DNA from: Vibrio sp. J1-1
Lineage (GTDB): Bacteria > Pseudomonadota > Gammaproteobacteria > Enterobacterales > Vibrionaceae
NCBI RefSeq assembly: GCF_021728395.1
Contig: NZ_JAKKCM010000010.1
Span: 1-64,000 of the forward strand
Reading direction: 5' to 3'
DNA length: 64,000 nucleotides
Position 1 is the stretch's first letter, and each line of letters begins with the position of its first letter. Below are positions 45,206 to 55,875 of this stretch, in pieces. Both the position numbers and the translations under genes were made by a program. Under the pieces are notes generated by a model. That model saw only the letters and a list, made by a program, of their open reading frames with translations, was not told the DNA's origin and ran no database searches.

Positions 45206-47003
45206 GCTCAGTCCAGCTTAGTTCACGTTGTACAACACAGTTGTTGTCGAGGCTTAACACACCTGTCTGACCTCGTATCGATAGTCCTGGAACCAGTTTC
45301 ATCTGAGGAAGTTCGCCAATCAACTTGTATGCATCCATACCGAGCGCTTTCAGGCGGACTTCCATATTGGATTGTTCTGCCCACAGCTCTTTCATTTCAG
45401 CGGCAACTGTCGGGTCTGGGTCAATCAATAGTGGGATATCGCTGTAAATAATGCCAGTCAAATCATCGTAGGTAGTGCTACCGCTATTACTACGAGAGTT
45501 AGAGAAGATTTGAGGTGGCTTAGCATCTGGATTAATCGCTACTTCGATAAATGGTTTAATTAAAGTCAGCTCTGAACTTCTTGCGACAATGTAAACCGCA
45601 TCTACGTCGCGACGGCTACGCGGCTGAGCCTCAAGTTTAATTTTCATCAGCGATTGCATCTGAGCGATACGCTGTTTACTTTCCTGCAGGCCGAATACGT
45701 CATTGATGTCTTTTTGCAACTGTCGTTTATCGCCAAAGTAGCTGGTTGCGACTTGGTTTGAGCTGTATTTATTCCACTCTTCATTAAACGCTTCAACGAC
45801 TCGTTGGCCGTAACTGCCTTTAGGTGCAAGAATTAGCGGGAAATTGTAGCCTTGATTGAACAGGTACTTGGCCGCTTGTGCTACTTCTTGCTCTGGTGAA
45901 AGTGCCAGGTAGCAGATATTACTGCCTGGTTGGATTTCTTCAGGGATGTTCAAGGCTAGGGCTGGAATTGTTGAGCCAGCAGTAGATCCATCGATTGAAG
46001 TCTGTAACAGCTCAACATTTTCTTTTTGCAGCGGGCCGACAACAAAGTCGATATTCTCGTTGAACAGACGCTGCTTGATTTGGTCGGCGCTATAAGCATG
46101 CGTGTCGATAACAGTGACGCTTGTGCTATCGTCACGAGCTTCATCATTCATCATCGCAAACATGAACCCTTCACGGATCAGCTGTGCTTGAGGAGCAAAT
46201 CTCCCCGTCAGCGGTAGCAGCAGCGCCGTATTATTTGGCTTAACGATGTTGAGCGACAATATGTTTTGAATTTCTTCAGGCGTGTAAACCGCAGCCGGGT
46301 GCGATGGGTTTTCGCTTAACCAACGTTCCAGCGTATTTCTTAGCTGAGAGAGGTTGCCTGACATCGCTTTAGAGTAAATCGCTAGTTGCAACCAGCCACT
46401 CAATACTTCTTCGTTTGGCTCGGTACGTAGTGAAGACAGTTCTGCTTCTGAGTAACTACCAAAGTTCATCCAAATACGACTAGAAATCTCTCTTTGCTCT
46501 GGAGACGAAGAGTAATGACCTAGCATGACCAACTCGCGGTTTGCTTCAAATGATTGGTTCAGGCTTTGGTAAGCGTCTGCACGTAACGCGTAGTAATCCT
46601 TCCACTGGTCGTTCGGCAGTTTCCACCAAGGCTTAAAGTTCAGTAGCTGAAGTAACTGAGAGTAATTACCTTGCTTTTGCTGTATGGTCGCTCGCGCTAG
46701 TTGCCACTCAGCCTGTTGCACTTCTGACAACTGTTGGCGAGAAAGTCGCGTGATCAGCAGGTCTGCCTGATCAAATTGGTTGGCTTGAATTGCGGCTTTG
46801 GTTGCCATGATCAACCAGTCGTTTTGTACGCTGCCTTCCGAGCTATCAGCTTGAATCATGTAGTTCTGCACTGACTGGGTAGGCTCAAGTGTGACATCTA
46901 CACCATCAGGTTGTCTCGGGCCTGAAGAACAGGCGACGAGTGTAATTGCTAGTGCAACAGGAGTGAGTATGCGTGGTACACTGAGTCTCTTATGGTTAAT
47001 CAT
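45189..47003 (-). CDS. lpoA: Penicillin-binding protein activator LpoA
   Basis: Outer-membrane lipoprotein that reaches through the periplasm to activate the PBP1a transpeptidase. The 604-aa precursor has a lipobox LVAC with Cys25, an N-terminal TPR-like helical domain (about 40-250; QQLSEVQQAEWQLARATIQQ) and a C-terminal periplasmic-binding-protein-like domain (from NTALLLPLTGRFAPQAQLIR; VVEAFNEEW). It heads the minus-strand lpoA-yraN-diaA-dolP set and is divergent from rsmI, as in E. coli. Confidence 0.96.
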   Translation of the reverse strand: MINHKRLSVPRILTPVALAITLVACSSGPRQPDGVDVTLEPTQSVQNYMIQADSSEGSVQNDWLIMATKAAIQANQFDQADLLITRLSRQQLSEVQQAEWQLARATIQQKQGNYSQLLQLLNFKPWWKLPNDQWKDYYALRADAYQSLNQSFEANRELVMLGHYSSSPEQREISSRIWMNFGSYSEAELSSLRTEPNEEVLSGWLQLAIYSKAMSGNLSQLRNTLERWLSENPSHPAAVYTPEEIQNILSLNIVKPNNTALLLPLTGRFAPQAQLIREGFMFAMMNDEARDDSTSVTVIDTHAYSADQIKQRLFNENIDFVVGPLQKENVELLQTSIDGSTAGSTIPALALNIPEEIQPGSNICYLALSPEQEVAQAAKYLFNQGYNFPLILAPKGSYGQRVVEAFNEEWNKYSSNQVATSYFGDKRQLQKDINDVFGLQESKQRIAQMQSLMKIKLEAQPRSRRDVDAVYIVARSSELTLIKPFIEVAINPDAKPPQIFSNSRSNSGSTTYDDLTGIIYSDIPLLIDPDPTVAAEMKELWAEQSNMEVRLKALGMDAYKLIGELPQMKLVPGLSIRGQTGVLSLDNNCVVQRELSWTERGALQ

Positions 47004-47020
47004 TGCCGTGAGTTCTCTAT

Positions 47021-47036
47021 AATTTTGTACAAAATT
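47021..47036. repeat. 16-bp perfect palindrome between lpoA and rsmI
   Basis: AATTTTGTACAAAATT is a perfect palindrome in the 68-bp divergent region. Both genes' promoters must lie in or around it, so it is placed to act on both. The half TGTACAAAATT also occurs at 5093-5103 upstream of tsaD. Confidence 0.55.
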
Positions 47037-47071
47037 GTCTTTATATTAATCGTTGAAGTGATGGTAAACAA

Positions 47072-47935
47072 ATGACAGATAAAAATAATTTGCCGAATGA
47101 GGGGCCAACTCTCTATATCGTACCGACTCCAATCGGAAATTTAGCAGATATCACCCAACGTGCTATCGAAGTTCTGTCGAATGTGGACATCATTGCTGCT
47201 GAGGATACCCGACATACGGGTAAATTACTGTCTCACTTCAATATTCAAACCAAAACTTTTGCGCTTCATGATCACAACGAACAGCAAAAAGCACAGGTTT
47301 TGGTAGAAAAGCTACTTGCAGGTCAGTCCATCGCTTTGGTTTCTGACGCGGGTACGCCTTTAATCAGCGATCCAGGATACCACCTGGTGACAAAGTGTCG
47401 TCAAGCGGGCGTAAGAGTTGTGCCTCTTCCTGGTGCATGTGCGGTTATTACTGCGTTAAGTGCTTCTGGCTTGCCGTCTGATCGCTTCAGTTTTGAAGGG
47501 TTTTTACCGCATAAAAGTAAAGGGCGTAAAGACAAGCTTTTAGAAATCGCATCGGTAGAACGCACCTGTATCTTTTATGAGTCACCGCATCGCATTTTAG
47601 ACTCTCTACAAGATATGTTAGACGTTCTTGGCCCTGAACGAGAAGTTGTTTTGGCGCGAGAGCTAACCAAAACGTTTGAAACTATTCAAGGAATGCCACT
47701 TGGAGAGTTGAGCGAGTGGGTGAAAAGTGATGATAACCAACAGCGCGGTGAAATGGTGTTGCTTGTTCATGGCCATCGTGAAACGGCGGATGATTCGCTG
47801 CCTGACGATGCGTTGCGTACACTGGGCATTTTGACCAAAGAGTTGCCTCTTAAAAAGGCGGCGGCGTTGGTGGCAGAAATCCATAACCTTAAAAAGAATG
47901 CGTTGTATAAATGGGGCTTAGAAAACCTGGATTAA
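47072..47935 (+). CDS. rsmI: 16S rRNA (cytidine1402-2'-O)-methyltransferase RsmI
   Basis: Methylates the 2'-OH of C1402 in the 16S decoding centre, partnering with RsmH (48794) at the same nucleotide. The 287-aa protein has the tetrapyrrole-methylase SAM fold: [43 protein letters not shown] and [12 protein letters not shown]. Having both enzymes for C1402 within 1 kb, separated only by rnpB, is notable. Confidence 0.96.
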   Translation: MTDKNNLPNEGPTLYIVPTPIGNLADITQRAIEVLSNVDIIAAEDTRHTGKLLSHFNIQTKTFALHDHNEQQKAQVLVEKLLAGQSIALVSDAGTPLISDPGYHLVTKCRQAGVRVVPLPGACAVITALSASGLPSDRFSFEGFLPHKSKGRKDKLLEIASVERTCIFYESPHRILDSLQDMLDVLGPEREVVLARELTKTFETIQGMPLGELSEWVKSDDNQQRGEMVLLVHGHRETADDSLPDDALRTLGILTKELPLKKAAALVAEIHNLKKNALYKWGLENLD

Positions 47936-47980
47936 TAAGGCGACCTCTGCCTGAACGGGTTTATCAAGCAAAATAGATTT

Positions 47981-48012
47981 GGGCTGATGATTTTCATCGG
48001 CCCTTTCTTTTT
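47981..48012 (+). terminator. Terminator of rsmI
   Basis: A ten-pair stem GGGCTGATGA / TCATCGGCCC (one G-T pair) with loop TTT, then TTTCTTTTT, 45 bp after the stop. Confidence 0.85.
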
Positions 48013-48097
48013 GTGCTGACTTGGCGTCATTGTGGGGCGTTGTGCGAGTAAAAAATCACCATTTGATGCATTCCTTACATCATATCTGTGATCTAAC

Positions 48098-48126
48098 TAG
48101 ACTCTGAAGTGAGAACTCTATACAAT
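48098..48126 (+). promoter_or_regulatory. rnpB promoter
   Basis: TAGACT (48098-48103) and TACAAT (48121-48126) are spaced 17 bp and lie 7 bp before the predicted RNase P RNA 5' end. Confidence 0.65.
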
Positions 48127-48133
48127 CCGCTCC

Positions 48134-48563
<430 letters not shown>

Positions 48564-48570
48564 ATTCGAG

Positions 48571-48606
48571 ACCCATCATTACTTTTTTAGTAATGATGGG
48601 TTTTTT
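48571..48606 (+). terminator. Terminator of rnpB
   Basis: The stem ACCCATCATTACT / AGTAATGATGGGT with a 5-nt T loop and T6 tail lies directly downstream of the RNA 3' end. The following 187 bp to rsmH contain no ORF; they must hold the dcw cluster promoter, but I cannot pick it confidently. Confidence 0.93.
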
Positions 48607-48793
48607 GCATTTTATTGACTCAGACTACGTCATTACCAATAAACTTGGTATTAAATCACGCCTAACTCTAGACTTGTGGTGGCGATGATGTGGGAAATCA
48701 GTACACTAGGATATGTTAATGCTCGCTGATAAAATCAGCATAAGATAACAACACGTCCTTAAAATCGCTTCAAGATTATTCAACGAGAAAGCT

Positions 48794-49744
48794 ATGACCG
48801 AAACCTTTCAACATATTTCCGTGTTATTAAATGAATCCATTGATGGCCTGGCTATCAAACCTGACGGTATCTATATCGATGGAACATTTGGCCGAGGCGG
48901 TCACAGCCGTACGATTTTATCTAAGCTAGGTGAAAACGGCCGACTTTACAGTATTGACCGCGATCCACAGGCTATCGCGGAAGCGGGTAAGATTGATGAC
49001 CCTCGTTTTACCATTATTCACGGTCCGTTCTCGGGTATTGCTGAATATGCCGAAGACTATGGTCTGGTTGGTAAAGTCGATGGCGTCTTACTGGATTTAG
49101 GTGTCTCTTCCCCTCAGCTTGATGATGCTGAGCGTGGATTTAGCTTTATGAAAGATGGTCCACTGGACATGCGCATGGATCCTACCACGGGTATCCCGGT
49201 ATCTCAGTGGCTAATGGAAGCGGATTTGGATGACATCACATGGGTCATTCGCGAATTTGGTGAAGACAAACACGCCCGTCGTATTGCACGCGCGATTGTG
49301 GAATACCGAGAAAATGAAGAAAATGAGCCTCTTGTTCGTACAGGTCAGTTAGCTAAATTGATCTCAGAAGCTGCCCCAAAAAGCTTTAAAGAGAAGAAGC
49401 ATCCTGCGACGCGCGCATTTCAGGCATTCCGTATTTACATCAACAGTGAGCTAGAAGAGATCGATACTGCGCTAAAAGGTGCAGCAAGTATTCTCGCTCC
49501 GGAAGGACGTTTGTCGGTCATCAGTTTCCACTCGTTGGAAGACCGCATGGTAAAGCGCTTTATACGCAAAGAGAGCAAAGGGCCAGAAGTCCCACATGGC
49601 ATTCCACTAACTGAAGCACAAATCAAAGAGCTGGGCAGTGCGAACATGAAAGCCATTGGTAAAGCGATAAAACCAAGTAAACAAGAAGTTGACATAAACC
49701 CTCGTTCACGCAGTTCAGTGTTAAGAATTGCTGAAAAGCTTTAA
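48794..49744 (+). CDS. rsmH: 16S rRNA (cytosine1402-N4)-methyltransferase RsmH (MraW)
   Basis: Methylates N4 of C1402 in 16S rRNA. The 316-aa protein shows [13 protein letters not shown] at the N-terminus, the SAM motif [31 protein letters not shown] and the C-terminal [12 protein letters not shown]. It is the first gene of the dcw cluster here; mraZ, which usually precedes it, is not present. ftsL starts 5 bp after the stop. Confidence 0.97.
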   Translation: MTETFQHISVLLNESIDGLAIKPDGIYIDGTFGRGGHSRTILSKLGENGRLYSIDRDPQAIAEAGKIDDPRFTIIHGPFSGIAEYAEDYGLVGKVDGVLLDLGVSSPQLDDAERGFSFMKDGPLDMRMDPTTGIPVSQWLMEADLDDITWVIREFGEDKHARRIARAIVEYRENEENEPLVRTGQLAKLISEAAPKSFKEKKHPATRAFQAFRIYINSELEEIDTALKGAASILAPEGRLSVISFHSLEDRMVKRFIRKESKGPEVPHGIPLTEAQIKELGSANMKAIGKAIKPSKQEVDINPRSRSSVLRIAEKL

Positions 49745-49749
49745 TTATT

Positions 49750-50067
49750 ATGACGAAAACCACTCCTAACCTTGCTAAGTTGATTGCCACGGACTTAGTC
49801 ACTGTTGGTCGTTGGCCATTACTGTTGTTGCTTCTTATTTTGGCATCAGCAATGGGAGTGGTATTTGCTACCCACCATGCGCGTCAAGCGATCACCGAAA
49901 AAGATCACACCCTGGTTGAGCGAGAGCGACTAGACAGCGAATGGCGCAACCTGATGTTGGAAGAAACCGCCCTGGCAGAACATAGTCGAGTTCAAGACCT
50001 AGCGAAAAAGGAGCTTGAAATGAAACGACCTGACGGCGATAAAGAAGTGGTTATCACACTAAAATGA
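49750..50067 (+). CDS. ftsL: Cell division protein FtsL
   Basis: A 105-aa bitopic divisome protein: a short cytoplasmic N-terminus, one transmembrane helix (about 22-41; WPLLLLLLILASAMGVVFA) and a periplasmic leucine-zipper-like coiled coil (about 45-95) that pairs with FtsB and binds FtsQ and FtsWI. It overlaps ftsI by ATGA (50064-50067). Confidence 0.96.
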   Translation: MTKTTPNLAKLIATDLVTVGRWPLLLLLLILASAMGVVFATHHARQAITEKDHTLVERERLDSEWRNLMLEETALAEHSRVQDLAKKELEMKRPDGDKEVVITLK

Positions 50068-51851
50068 TTAGAAAGAAAACCAGTACCAAACAAGGAAATA
50101 AGCGGAAGGTTTCCGCAAAAGCTGCAGTCGATGAGAAGAAAATCGAAAAAAAAGCGGCAAAAGTCGAGGTAGAAGAGTCATTTTTGATTCGTTGGCGTTT
50201 CCATCTGTTACTGTTTTTTGTCTTCTGTGCGTTTGCACTGCTTATTGGCCGTGTAGCGTACATTCAAATCATCGAACCCGATAACCTGATCAAGCAAGGT
50301 GATCTTCGCTCTGTTCGAGTTAAGTCGATTCCTTCTGCGCGAGGCATAATCTCTGACCGAAACGGAGAGCCTCTTGCCGTCAGTGTACCAGTCGAAGCCG
50401 TTTGGGCCGATCCGGCGACCATCTTTAAAGAAAATGCACTCAGTCAGACCCAAAGCTGGCATGCGCTGGCAGACGTTCTCGGCGTTGAGCGTCAAGGTCT
50501 TATCGATAAGATCAAGAGTAATGAAAAGCGTCGTTTTATTTATCTGCAACGTCAAGTTAGTCCCGCCATGGCGAATTACATCCGTGAGTTGAAACTGCCG
50601 GGTGTCGGACTTAAATCTGAGTCTCGTCGTTATTATCCGGCTGGTGAGGTTAGTGCTCACTTAGTGGGAGTCACGGGCATCGATGGCCACGGATTGGAAG
50701 GCGTAGAGCGCAGCTATGATGAATGGCTGACTGGCCAAGAAGGTAAAAAAACCATCCGTAAAGACCGTTATGGTCGGGTGGTAGAGAATATAGCCTGGCA
50801 GGACAAGCAAGAAGGTAAGTCTCTGCAATTAACTATCGACCAGCGCTTACAAGCTATTGCTTATCGTGCCATTAAACAGTCAGTGGCGGACCACCGCGCA
50901 ACCTCTGGCTCTGTTGTGATGCTGGACGTAAAGACGGGTGCAGTACTGGCGATGGTCAACGCGCCATCGTATAACCCGAATAATCGTAGTGATTGGCAGA
51001 GTTACAAAATGCGTAACCGTGTGATTACCGACTCGATGGAGCCGGGATCGACTATTAAGCCGTTTGTTATTCTGGCTGCGTTAGAAAATGGCATTGCAGA
51101 TACCGACACTATCGTTGATACAGGGAACGGTGTGCTTCGATTAGGTGGAAGCCGCGTTAAAGATGTCTCTCCTGTTGGTAAAGCCAGCTTGGAGATGATC
51201 CTGAAAAAATCCAGTAACGTCGGTGTAACTAAACTGGCGATGCAAATGCCTGTTGAGGCACTACTGGGCTTATACAGCTCTGTCGGTTTTGGTGAGCTTT
51301 CTGGCTTGAACCTAGTTGGTGAAGTGACCGGTATTTTCCCAAGTCGTTCGCGTTGGTCGCCAATTGAAAGAGCCACCATTTCTTTCGGCTATGGTCTTTC
51401 TATTACACCAATTCAGCTAGCGCACGCGTATGCGACGCTCGGTAACCTAGGTAAATACGAGCCGATACATATTATCAAAAGTAACGACAACAATATGTCT
51501 CGCCAGGTCGTTAGCCCTGAGCATGCGCGTCAGGTACTTAATATGCTAGAAACGGTAACTCAGCAAGGTGGCTCAGCTCGCCGTGCGGCAGTGCCGGGTT
51601 ATCGGATCGGGGCGAAAACGGGTACCTCTCGTAAAGCTTCTGCGGGTGGTTACAGTGATGAGTACATTACTTACACCGCAGGTCTCGCCCCCGTTAGTGA
51701 TCCTAAAATCGCACTCGTTGTGATCGTCAATGAGCCTCAAGGCGATGATTACTATGGTGGTTCTGTGGCATCTCCAGTCTTTTCTGAAATTATGAAAGGT
51801 GCGCTACAGATCCTTAATGTGGCCCCAGATGAAAATAAATTCCAGCAGTAA
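50064..51851 (+). CDS. ftsI: Septal peptidoglycan transpeptidase FtsI (PBP3)
   Basis: The class B penicillin-binding protein that crosslinks septal peptidoglycan together with FtsW. It is 595 aa (E. coli 588). A Lys-rich cytoplasmic tail (1-40) precedes a transmembrane helix at about 45-62. The pedestal domain follows, then the transpeptidase domain with S329-x-x-K (PGSTIKPF), SxN at 383-385 (KSSNVG) and KTG at 518-520 (GAKTGTSRK). The cytoplasmic tail is longer and more charged than in E. coli. Confidence 0.97.
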   Translation: MIRKKTSTKQGNKRKVSAKAAVDEKKIEKKAAKVEVEESFLIRWRFHLLLFFVFCAFALLIGRVAYIQIIEPDNLIKQGDLRSVRVKSIPSARGIISDRNGEPLAVSVPVEAVWADPATIFKENALSQTQSWHALADVLGVERQGLIDKIKSNEKRRFIYLQRQVSPAMANYIRELKLPGVGLKSESRRYYPAGEVSAHLVGVTGIDGHGLEGVERSYDEWLTGQEGKKTIRKDRYGRVVENIAWQDKQEGKSLQLTIDQRLQAIAYRAIKQSVADHRATSGSVVMLDVKTGAVLAMVNAPSYNPNNRSDWQSYKMRNRVITDSMEPGSTIKPFVILAALENGIADTDTIVDTGNGVLRLGGSRVKDVSPVGKASLEMILKKSSNVGVTKLAMQMPVEALLGLYSSVGFGELSGLNLVGEVTGIFPSRSRWSPIERATISFGYGLSITPIQLAHAYATLGNLGKYEPIHIIKSNDNNMSRQVVSPEHARQVLNMLETVTQQGGSARRAAVPGYRIGAKTGTSRKASAGGYSDEYITYTAGLAPVSDPKIALVVIVNEPQGDDYYGGSVASPVFSEIMKGALQILNVAPDENKFQQ

Positions 51852-51912
51852 GCAAAGTTAGCTTGCTGCCAAATAAATTGAGTAAACCTGAGCCAAAGCT
51901 CGGAGAACAAAT

Positions 51913-53394
51913 ATGACTAAAGCCATCAGTATGGACGCATTGCTGTCCTCTTGGGTTGATTGCCCAAGTTTAGCGTCCGTTCTTGTCTCTGAACTGGAAC
52001 TCGACAGTCGACGAGTTCAACCCGGTATCACCTTTGTTGCGATTGTTGGGCACGTAGTGGATGGAAGGAAGTTTATTCCGTCGGCAGTTCAACAAGGTGC
52101 AAATGCGGTTATCGCACAAGCGTGTGAGAATAAAACGCACGGCACCATAGAGTTGGTCGATGAAGTTCCGGTTATTTATTTGAGTGATTTGGATAAATGT
52201 CTGTCCGCAATGGCAGGGCAGCTTTATCGCTATCCAACAATGGAGCTTATTGGTGTTACAGGGACCAATGGCAAGACAACCATCACCCAATTGATTGCGC
52301 AGTGGATTGAACTCATCGGTTCTAAAGCGGCGGTGATGGGGACGACGGGGAATGGTTTCTTAGATCATTTGCAAGCAGCTGCAAATACCACCGGCAACGC
52401 CGTGGAAATTCAACACACGCTCGCGTCATTAGCTGAGCAGGGAGCAAAATACACCGCGCTGGAAGTCTCTTCTCATGGATTAGTGCAAGGGCGAGTGAAA
52501 GCCCTGTCATTTTCGGCTGGGGTGTTTACCAACCTTAGCCGTGATCACCTCGACTATCATGGCACGATGGAAGAGTACGCAAGCGCTAAATTTAGCCTCT
52601 TTACCCAGCATCAGTGTGAAAAAGCCATCATTAACGTTGATGATGAAGTCGGTGCAGCTTGGGCCAAAGATCTTTCAAATTCGATTGCGGTCTCTTTAGT
52701 GCCGACAAATGAGTTTACAAACGCCTTATGGGCCAGCAACGTCACGTATGCAGAATCCGGTATCACTATCGATTTTGGCGGCATGTTTGGTCGCGGCACC
52801 TTATATGCGCCTTTGATTGGGGAGTTCAACGCTGCGAATTTGATGTTAGCGTTTGCGACTTTGCTAAGCTTAGGTTTTGACAAACAAGAGCTTTTGGCGA
52901 CGGCCAATCAGCTGCAACCGGTATTAGGTCGAATGGAACTGTTCCAGACTGATAACCGAGCAAAAGTCGTGGTTGACTACGCGCACACCCCAGATGCTTT
53001 AGAAAAAGCGTTGCAAGCGCTGCGCGTGCATTGTGAAGGAGAGCTGTGGGCGATCGTCGGATGTGGCGGAGATCGTGATGCCGGTAAACGTCCAATGATG
53101 GCAGAAATTGCAGAGCGCTTGGGTGACAAAGTTGTGTTAACGGACGACAACCCGCGTAGCGAAAGCCCTGAACTTATCGTCAAAGATATGTTGGCTGGAT
53201 TATCTAAACCGAACGAGGCGATTATTCAGCATGATCGTTTCAAGGCTCTGTCTTATGCCCTCAATAATGCGTCAGCCCAAGACATTATTTTGCTGGCTGG
53301 TAAAGGCCACGAAGACTATCAAATTCGTAATGGCGAAACGATCCATTATTCGGATAGAGAATCCGCAATGCAGCTATTAGGACTGTCATCATGA
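51913..53394 (+). CDS. murE: UDP-MurNAc-tripeptide synthetase MurE (meso-DAP adding)
   Basis: Adds meso-diaminopimelate to UDP-MurNAc-L-Ala-D-Glu. The 493-aa protein has the Mur ligase ATP loop [10 protein letters not shown] (about 115-124), the central-domain motif [18 protein letters not shown] with a carbamylated-lysine site, and the C-terminal DNPR motif ([10 protein letters not shown]), which specifies DAP over lysine. A GGAGAA ribosome binding site precedes the ATG, 61 bp after ftsI. It overlaps murF by ATGA. Confidence 0.97.
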   Translation: MTKAISMDALLSSWVDCPSLASVLVSELELDSRRVQPGITFVAIVGHVVDGRKFIPSAVQQGANAVIAQACENKTHGTIELVDEVPVIYLSDLDKCLSAMAGQLYRYPTMELIGVTGTNGKTTITQLIAQWIELIGSKAAVMGTTGNGFLDHLQAAANTTGNAVEIQHTLASLAEQGAKYTALEVSSHGLVQGRVKALSFSAGVFTNLSRDHLDYHGTMEEYASAKFSLFTQHQCEKAIINVDDEVGAAWAKDLSNSIAVSLVPTNEFTNALWASNVTYAESGITIDFGGMFGRGTLYAPLIGEFNAANLMLAFATLLSLGFDKQELLATANQLQPVLGRMELFQTDNRAKVVVDYAHTPDALEKALQALRVHCEGELWAIVGCGGDRDAGKRPMMAEIAERLGDKVVLTDDNPRSESPELIVKDMLAGLSKPNEAIIQHDRFKALSYALNNASAQDIILLAGKGHEDYQIRNGETIHYSDRESAMQLLGLSS

Positions 53395-54755
53395 TTAAAG
53401 TAACCTTGTCTAAACTTGCTGAAATCACACATGGTGAATTAGTCGGTGAAGATATCGCTATTGCTGCGGTTTCAACCGATACGAGAACCATTGAGAGTGG
53501 CTCGATGTTTGTCGCACTAGTGGGTGAACGATTTGATGCGCATGACTTTTGCCAGCAGGCGGTTGATGCGGGAGCGGGTGCTCTGTTGGTGCAAAAGCGT
53601 CTCGATGTGAATGTACCTCAACTCGTTGTGGCTGACAGTAAAGTCGCTCTCGGTGAAATCGCAGCTTGGGTTCACCAATCTTGCCAGACTCCTACCGTTG
53701 CCATTACGGGGAGCTGCGGTAAAACCACAGTAAAAGAAATGGTGGCGAGTATTCTGCAGTTGAAAGGTCAGGTGTTGTTCACCGCTGGTAACTTCAATAA
53801 TGATATTGGTGTGCCGTTAACCTTGCTACGTTCTCAAGCAGACGATGATTACGCTGTCATTGAATTGGGTGCAAACCATATCGGTGAAATTGCCTATACG
53901 ACGCAATTGGTGAAACCGGATATTGCTTTGGTCAACAATGTTGCTGCCGCACACCTTGAAGGGTTTGGTTCCATTGAAGGGGTTAAACAAGCGAAAGGCG
54001 AAATCTACCAAGGCTTGTCTGTTGGCGGAGTAGCGATTGTCAATCTGGATAGTCAGGGTGATGCGTTATGGCAATCTGTTCTTGCCGATAAGAAGGTGAT
54101 CACTTTTTCGCAAAGTAACACTCAAGCAGATTTCTATGCTTCCGATATAGAAATGGATCAAGAAGGTAAAGCCAGATTCACTCTGCATCTCGCAGAAGAT
54201 GGACAAGAAATTGAACTATCTCTGGGGATTATTGGTCAACACAATGTTGCGAATGCGATTGCGGCTGCAATCATTGCACTACAAATGGGTGCGAGGATCG
54301 AAGAAATTCAATCTGGCCTGTTGCACTTGAATAAAGTGAAAGGCCGAGTAGACGTTGAGCAACTGAGTCAGTCCATCAAGCTGATTGATGACAGCTACAA
54401 CGCCAGCGTTCCCGCAATGAAAGCTGCTGTGGACTTATTGGCTGCTTTCAAGGGACAACGTTGGTTGATTTTAGGCAATATGGCGGAATTGGGTGAGGAA
54501 AGTCTTGCACTTCATCGTCAAGTCGGGGAACATGCTGCCCCACAAAAATTTGAACACGTTCTCACGTATGGTGCGGACGCAAGGGTGATCAGTGACCTGT
54601 GCGACGGAACCCACTTTGAGACACATCAAGATATGATTGACTACATCAAGCAGCATCTAGACCAAACCGTTTCTGAAAACCACACCATGTTGGTTAAGGG
54701 AGCGAACGGTGCTCGTATGTTTGAAGTCGCTGCTGCTTTGAAGGAGTATTTTTAA
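53391..54755 (+). CDS. murF: UDP-MurNAc-tripeptide:D-Ala-D-Ala ligase MurF
   Basis: Adds D-Ala-D-Ala to complete the UDP-MurNAc-pentapeptide. The 454-aa ligase has the P-loop [15 protein letters not shown] (about 104-118), [13 protein letters not shown] and the C-terminal [16 protein letters not shown] motif. It overlaps both neighbours: ATGA with murE and TAATG with mraY. Confidence 0.97.
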   Translation: MIKVTLSKLAEITHGELVGEDIAIAAVSTDTRTIESGSMFVALVGERFDAHDFCQQAVDAGAGALLVQKRLDVNVPQLVVADSKVALGEIAAWVHQSCQTPTVAITGSCGKTTVKEMVASILQLKGQVLFTAGNFNNDIGVPLTLLRSQADDDYAVIELGANHIGEIAYTTQLVKPDIALVNNVAAAHLEGFGSIEGVKQAKGEIYQGLSVGGVAIVNLDSQGDALWQSVLADKKVITFSQSNTQADFYASDIEMDQEGKARFTLHLAEDGQEIELSLGIIGQHNVANAIAAAIIALQMGARIEEIQSGLLHLNKVKGRVDVEQLSQSIKLIDDSYNASVPAMKAAVDLLAAFKGQRWLILGNMAELGEESLALHRQVGEHAAPQKFEHVLTYGADARVISDLCDGTHFETHQDMIDYIKQHLDQTVSENHTMLVKGANGARMFEVAAALKEYF

Positions 54756-55837
54756 TGATTATCTGGCTTGCCGAGCTGCTACAGCCATACTTCTCTTTTT
54801 TCCGATTGTTTGAATACCTGTCTTTTCGAGCAATTTTAAGTGTATTAACTGCCCTAGGCCTGTCGCTCTGGATGGGGCCTATCATGATCAAGCGATTGCA
54901 AATGCTGCAAATCGGTCAGGTAGTACGTAACGAAGGTCCTGAATCTCACTTTAGTAAGCGTGGTACGCCGACTATGGGCGGTATCATGATTTTAGCTGCG
55001 ATTTCTATCACCATTCTGCTTTGGGCTGATTTATCAAATCCTTATGTTTGGGCGGTACTTGCGGTGCTACTCGGCTATGGTGCTGTCGGGTTTGTTGATG
55101 ATTACCGTAAAGTAGTGCGTAAGAATACCGATGGTTTGATCGCGCGCTGGAAATACTTTTGGCAGTCGTTAATTGCATTTGTGGTGGCGTTCGCTCTTTA
55201 CGCTTACGGCAAAGATACTGCTGCAACTCAACTTGTAGTGCCATTCTTTAAAGATGTCATGCCTCAAATGGGGATGTTGTACATTATTTTCACTTATTTT
55301 GTGATTGTCGGCACGAGTAACGCGGTAAACCTGACTGATGGTCTGGATGGCTTGGCGATTATGCCAACGGTTCTGGTAGCTGCGGGCTTTGCTGTTATTT
55401 CTTGGGCGACGGGGAACGTTAACTTCTCTGAATACTTGCATATCCCTTACCTTCCTCACGCTTCTGAACTTGTGGTGGTGTGTACGGCGATTGTTGGTGC
55501 TGGTCTTGGCTTTTTGTGGTTCAACACTTACCCAGCGCAAGTATTCATGGGCGATGTAGGCTCACTTGCTTTGGGCGGTGCGCTAGGCACCATCGCAGTA
55601 TTGGTTCGTCAGGAATTTGTACTGGTTATCATGGGTGGTGTTTTTGTGATGGAAACCCTGTCGGTTATTCTTCAGGTGGGTTCTTACAAACTACGTGGTC
55701 AGCGTATTTTCCGCATGGCACCTATCCATCACCACTATGAACTTAAAGGTTGGCCAGAGCCTCGCGTTATCGTGCGTTTCTGGATTATTTCTATTGTTCT
55801 TGTTCTGATTGGTCTAGCAACACTGAAGGTGCGTTAA
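54755..55837 (+). CDS. mraY: Phospho-N-acetylmuramoyl-pentapeptide transferase MraY
   Basis: Integral membrane enzyme that makes lipid I from UDP-MurNAc-pentapeptide and undecaprenyl phosphate. The 360-aa protein has about ten transmembrane helices and the catalytic aspartate segments [16 protein letters not shown] and [14 protein letters not shown], plus the [11 protein letters not shown] signature near the C-terminus. It starts inside the murF stop. Confidence 0.97.
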   Translation: MIIWLAELLQPYFSFFRLFEYLSFRAILSVLTALGLSLWMGPIMIKRLQMLQIGQVVRNEGPESHFSKRGTPTMGGIMILAAISITILLWADLSNPYVWAVLAVLLGYGAVGFVDDYRKVVRKNTDGLIARWKYFWQSLIAFVVAFALYAYGKDTAATQLVVPFFKDVMPQMGMLYIIFTYFVIVGTSNAVNLTDGLDGLAIMPTVLVAAGFAVISWATGNVNFSEYLHIPYLPHASELVVVCTAIVGAGLGFLWFNTYPAQVFMGDVGSLALGGALGTIAVLVRQEFVLVIMGGVFVMETLSVILQVGSYKLRGQRIFRMAPIHHHYELKGWPEPRVIVRFWIISIVLVLIGLATLKVR

Positions 55838-55875
55838 TCGCGCCTTCTCAGACAAGAGTTACAGTGTGAACAAAT

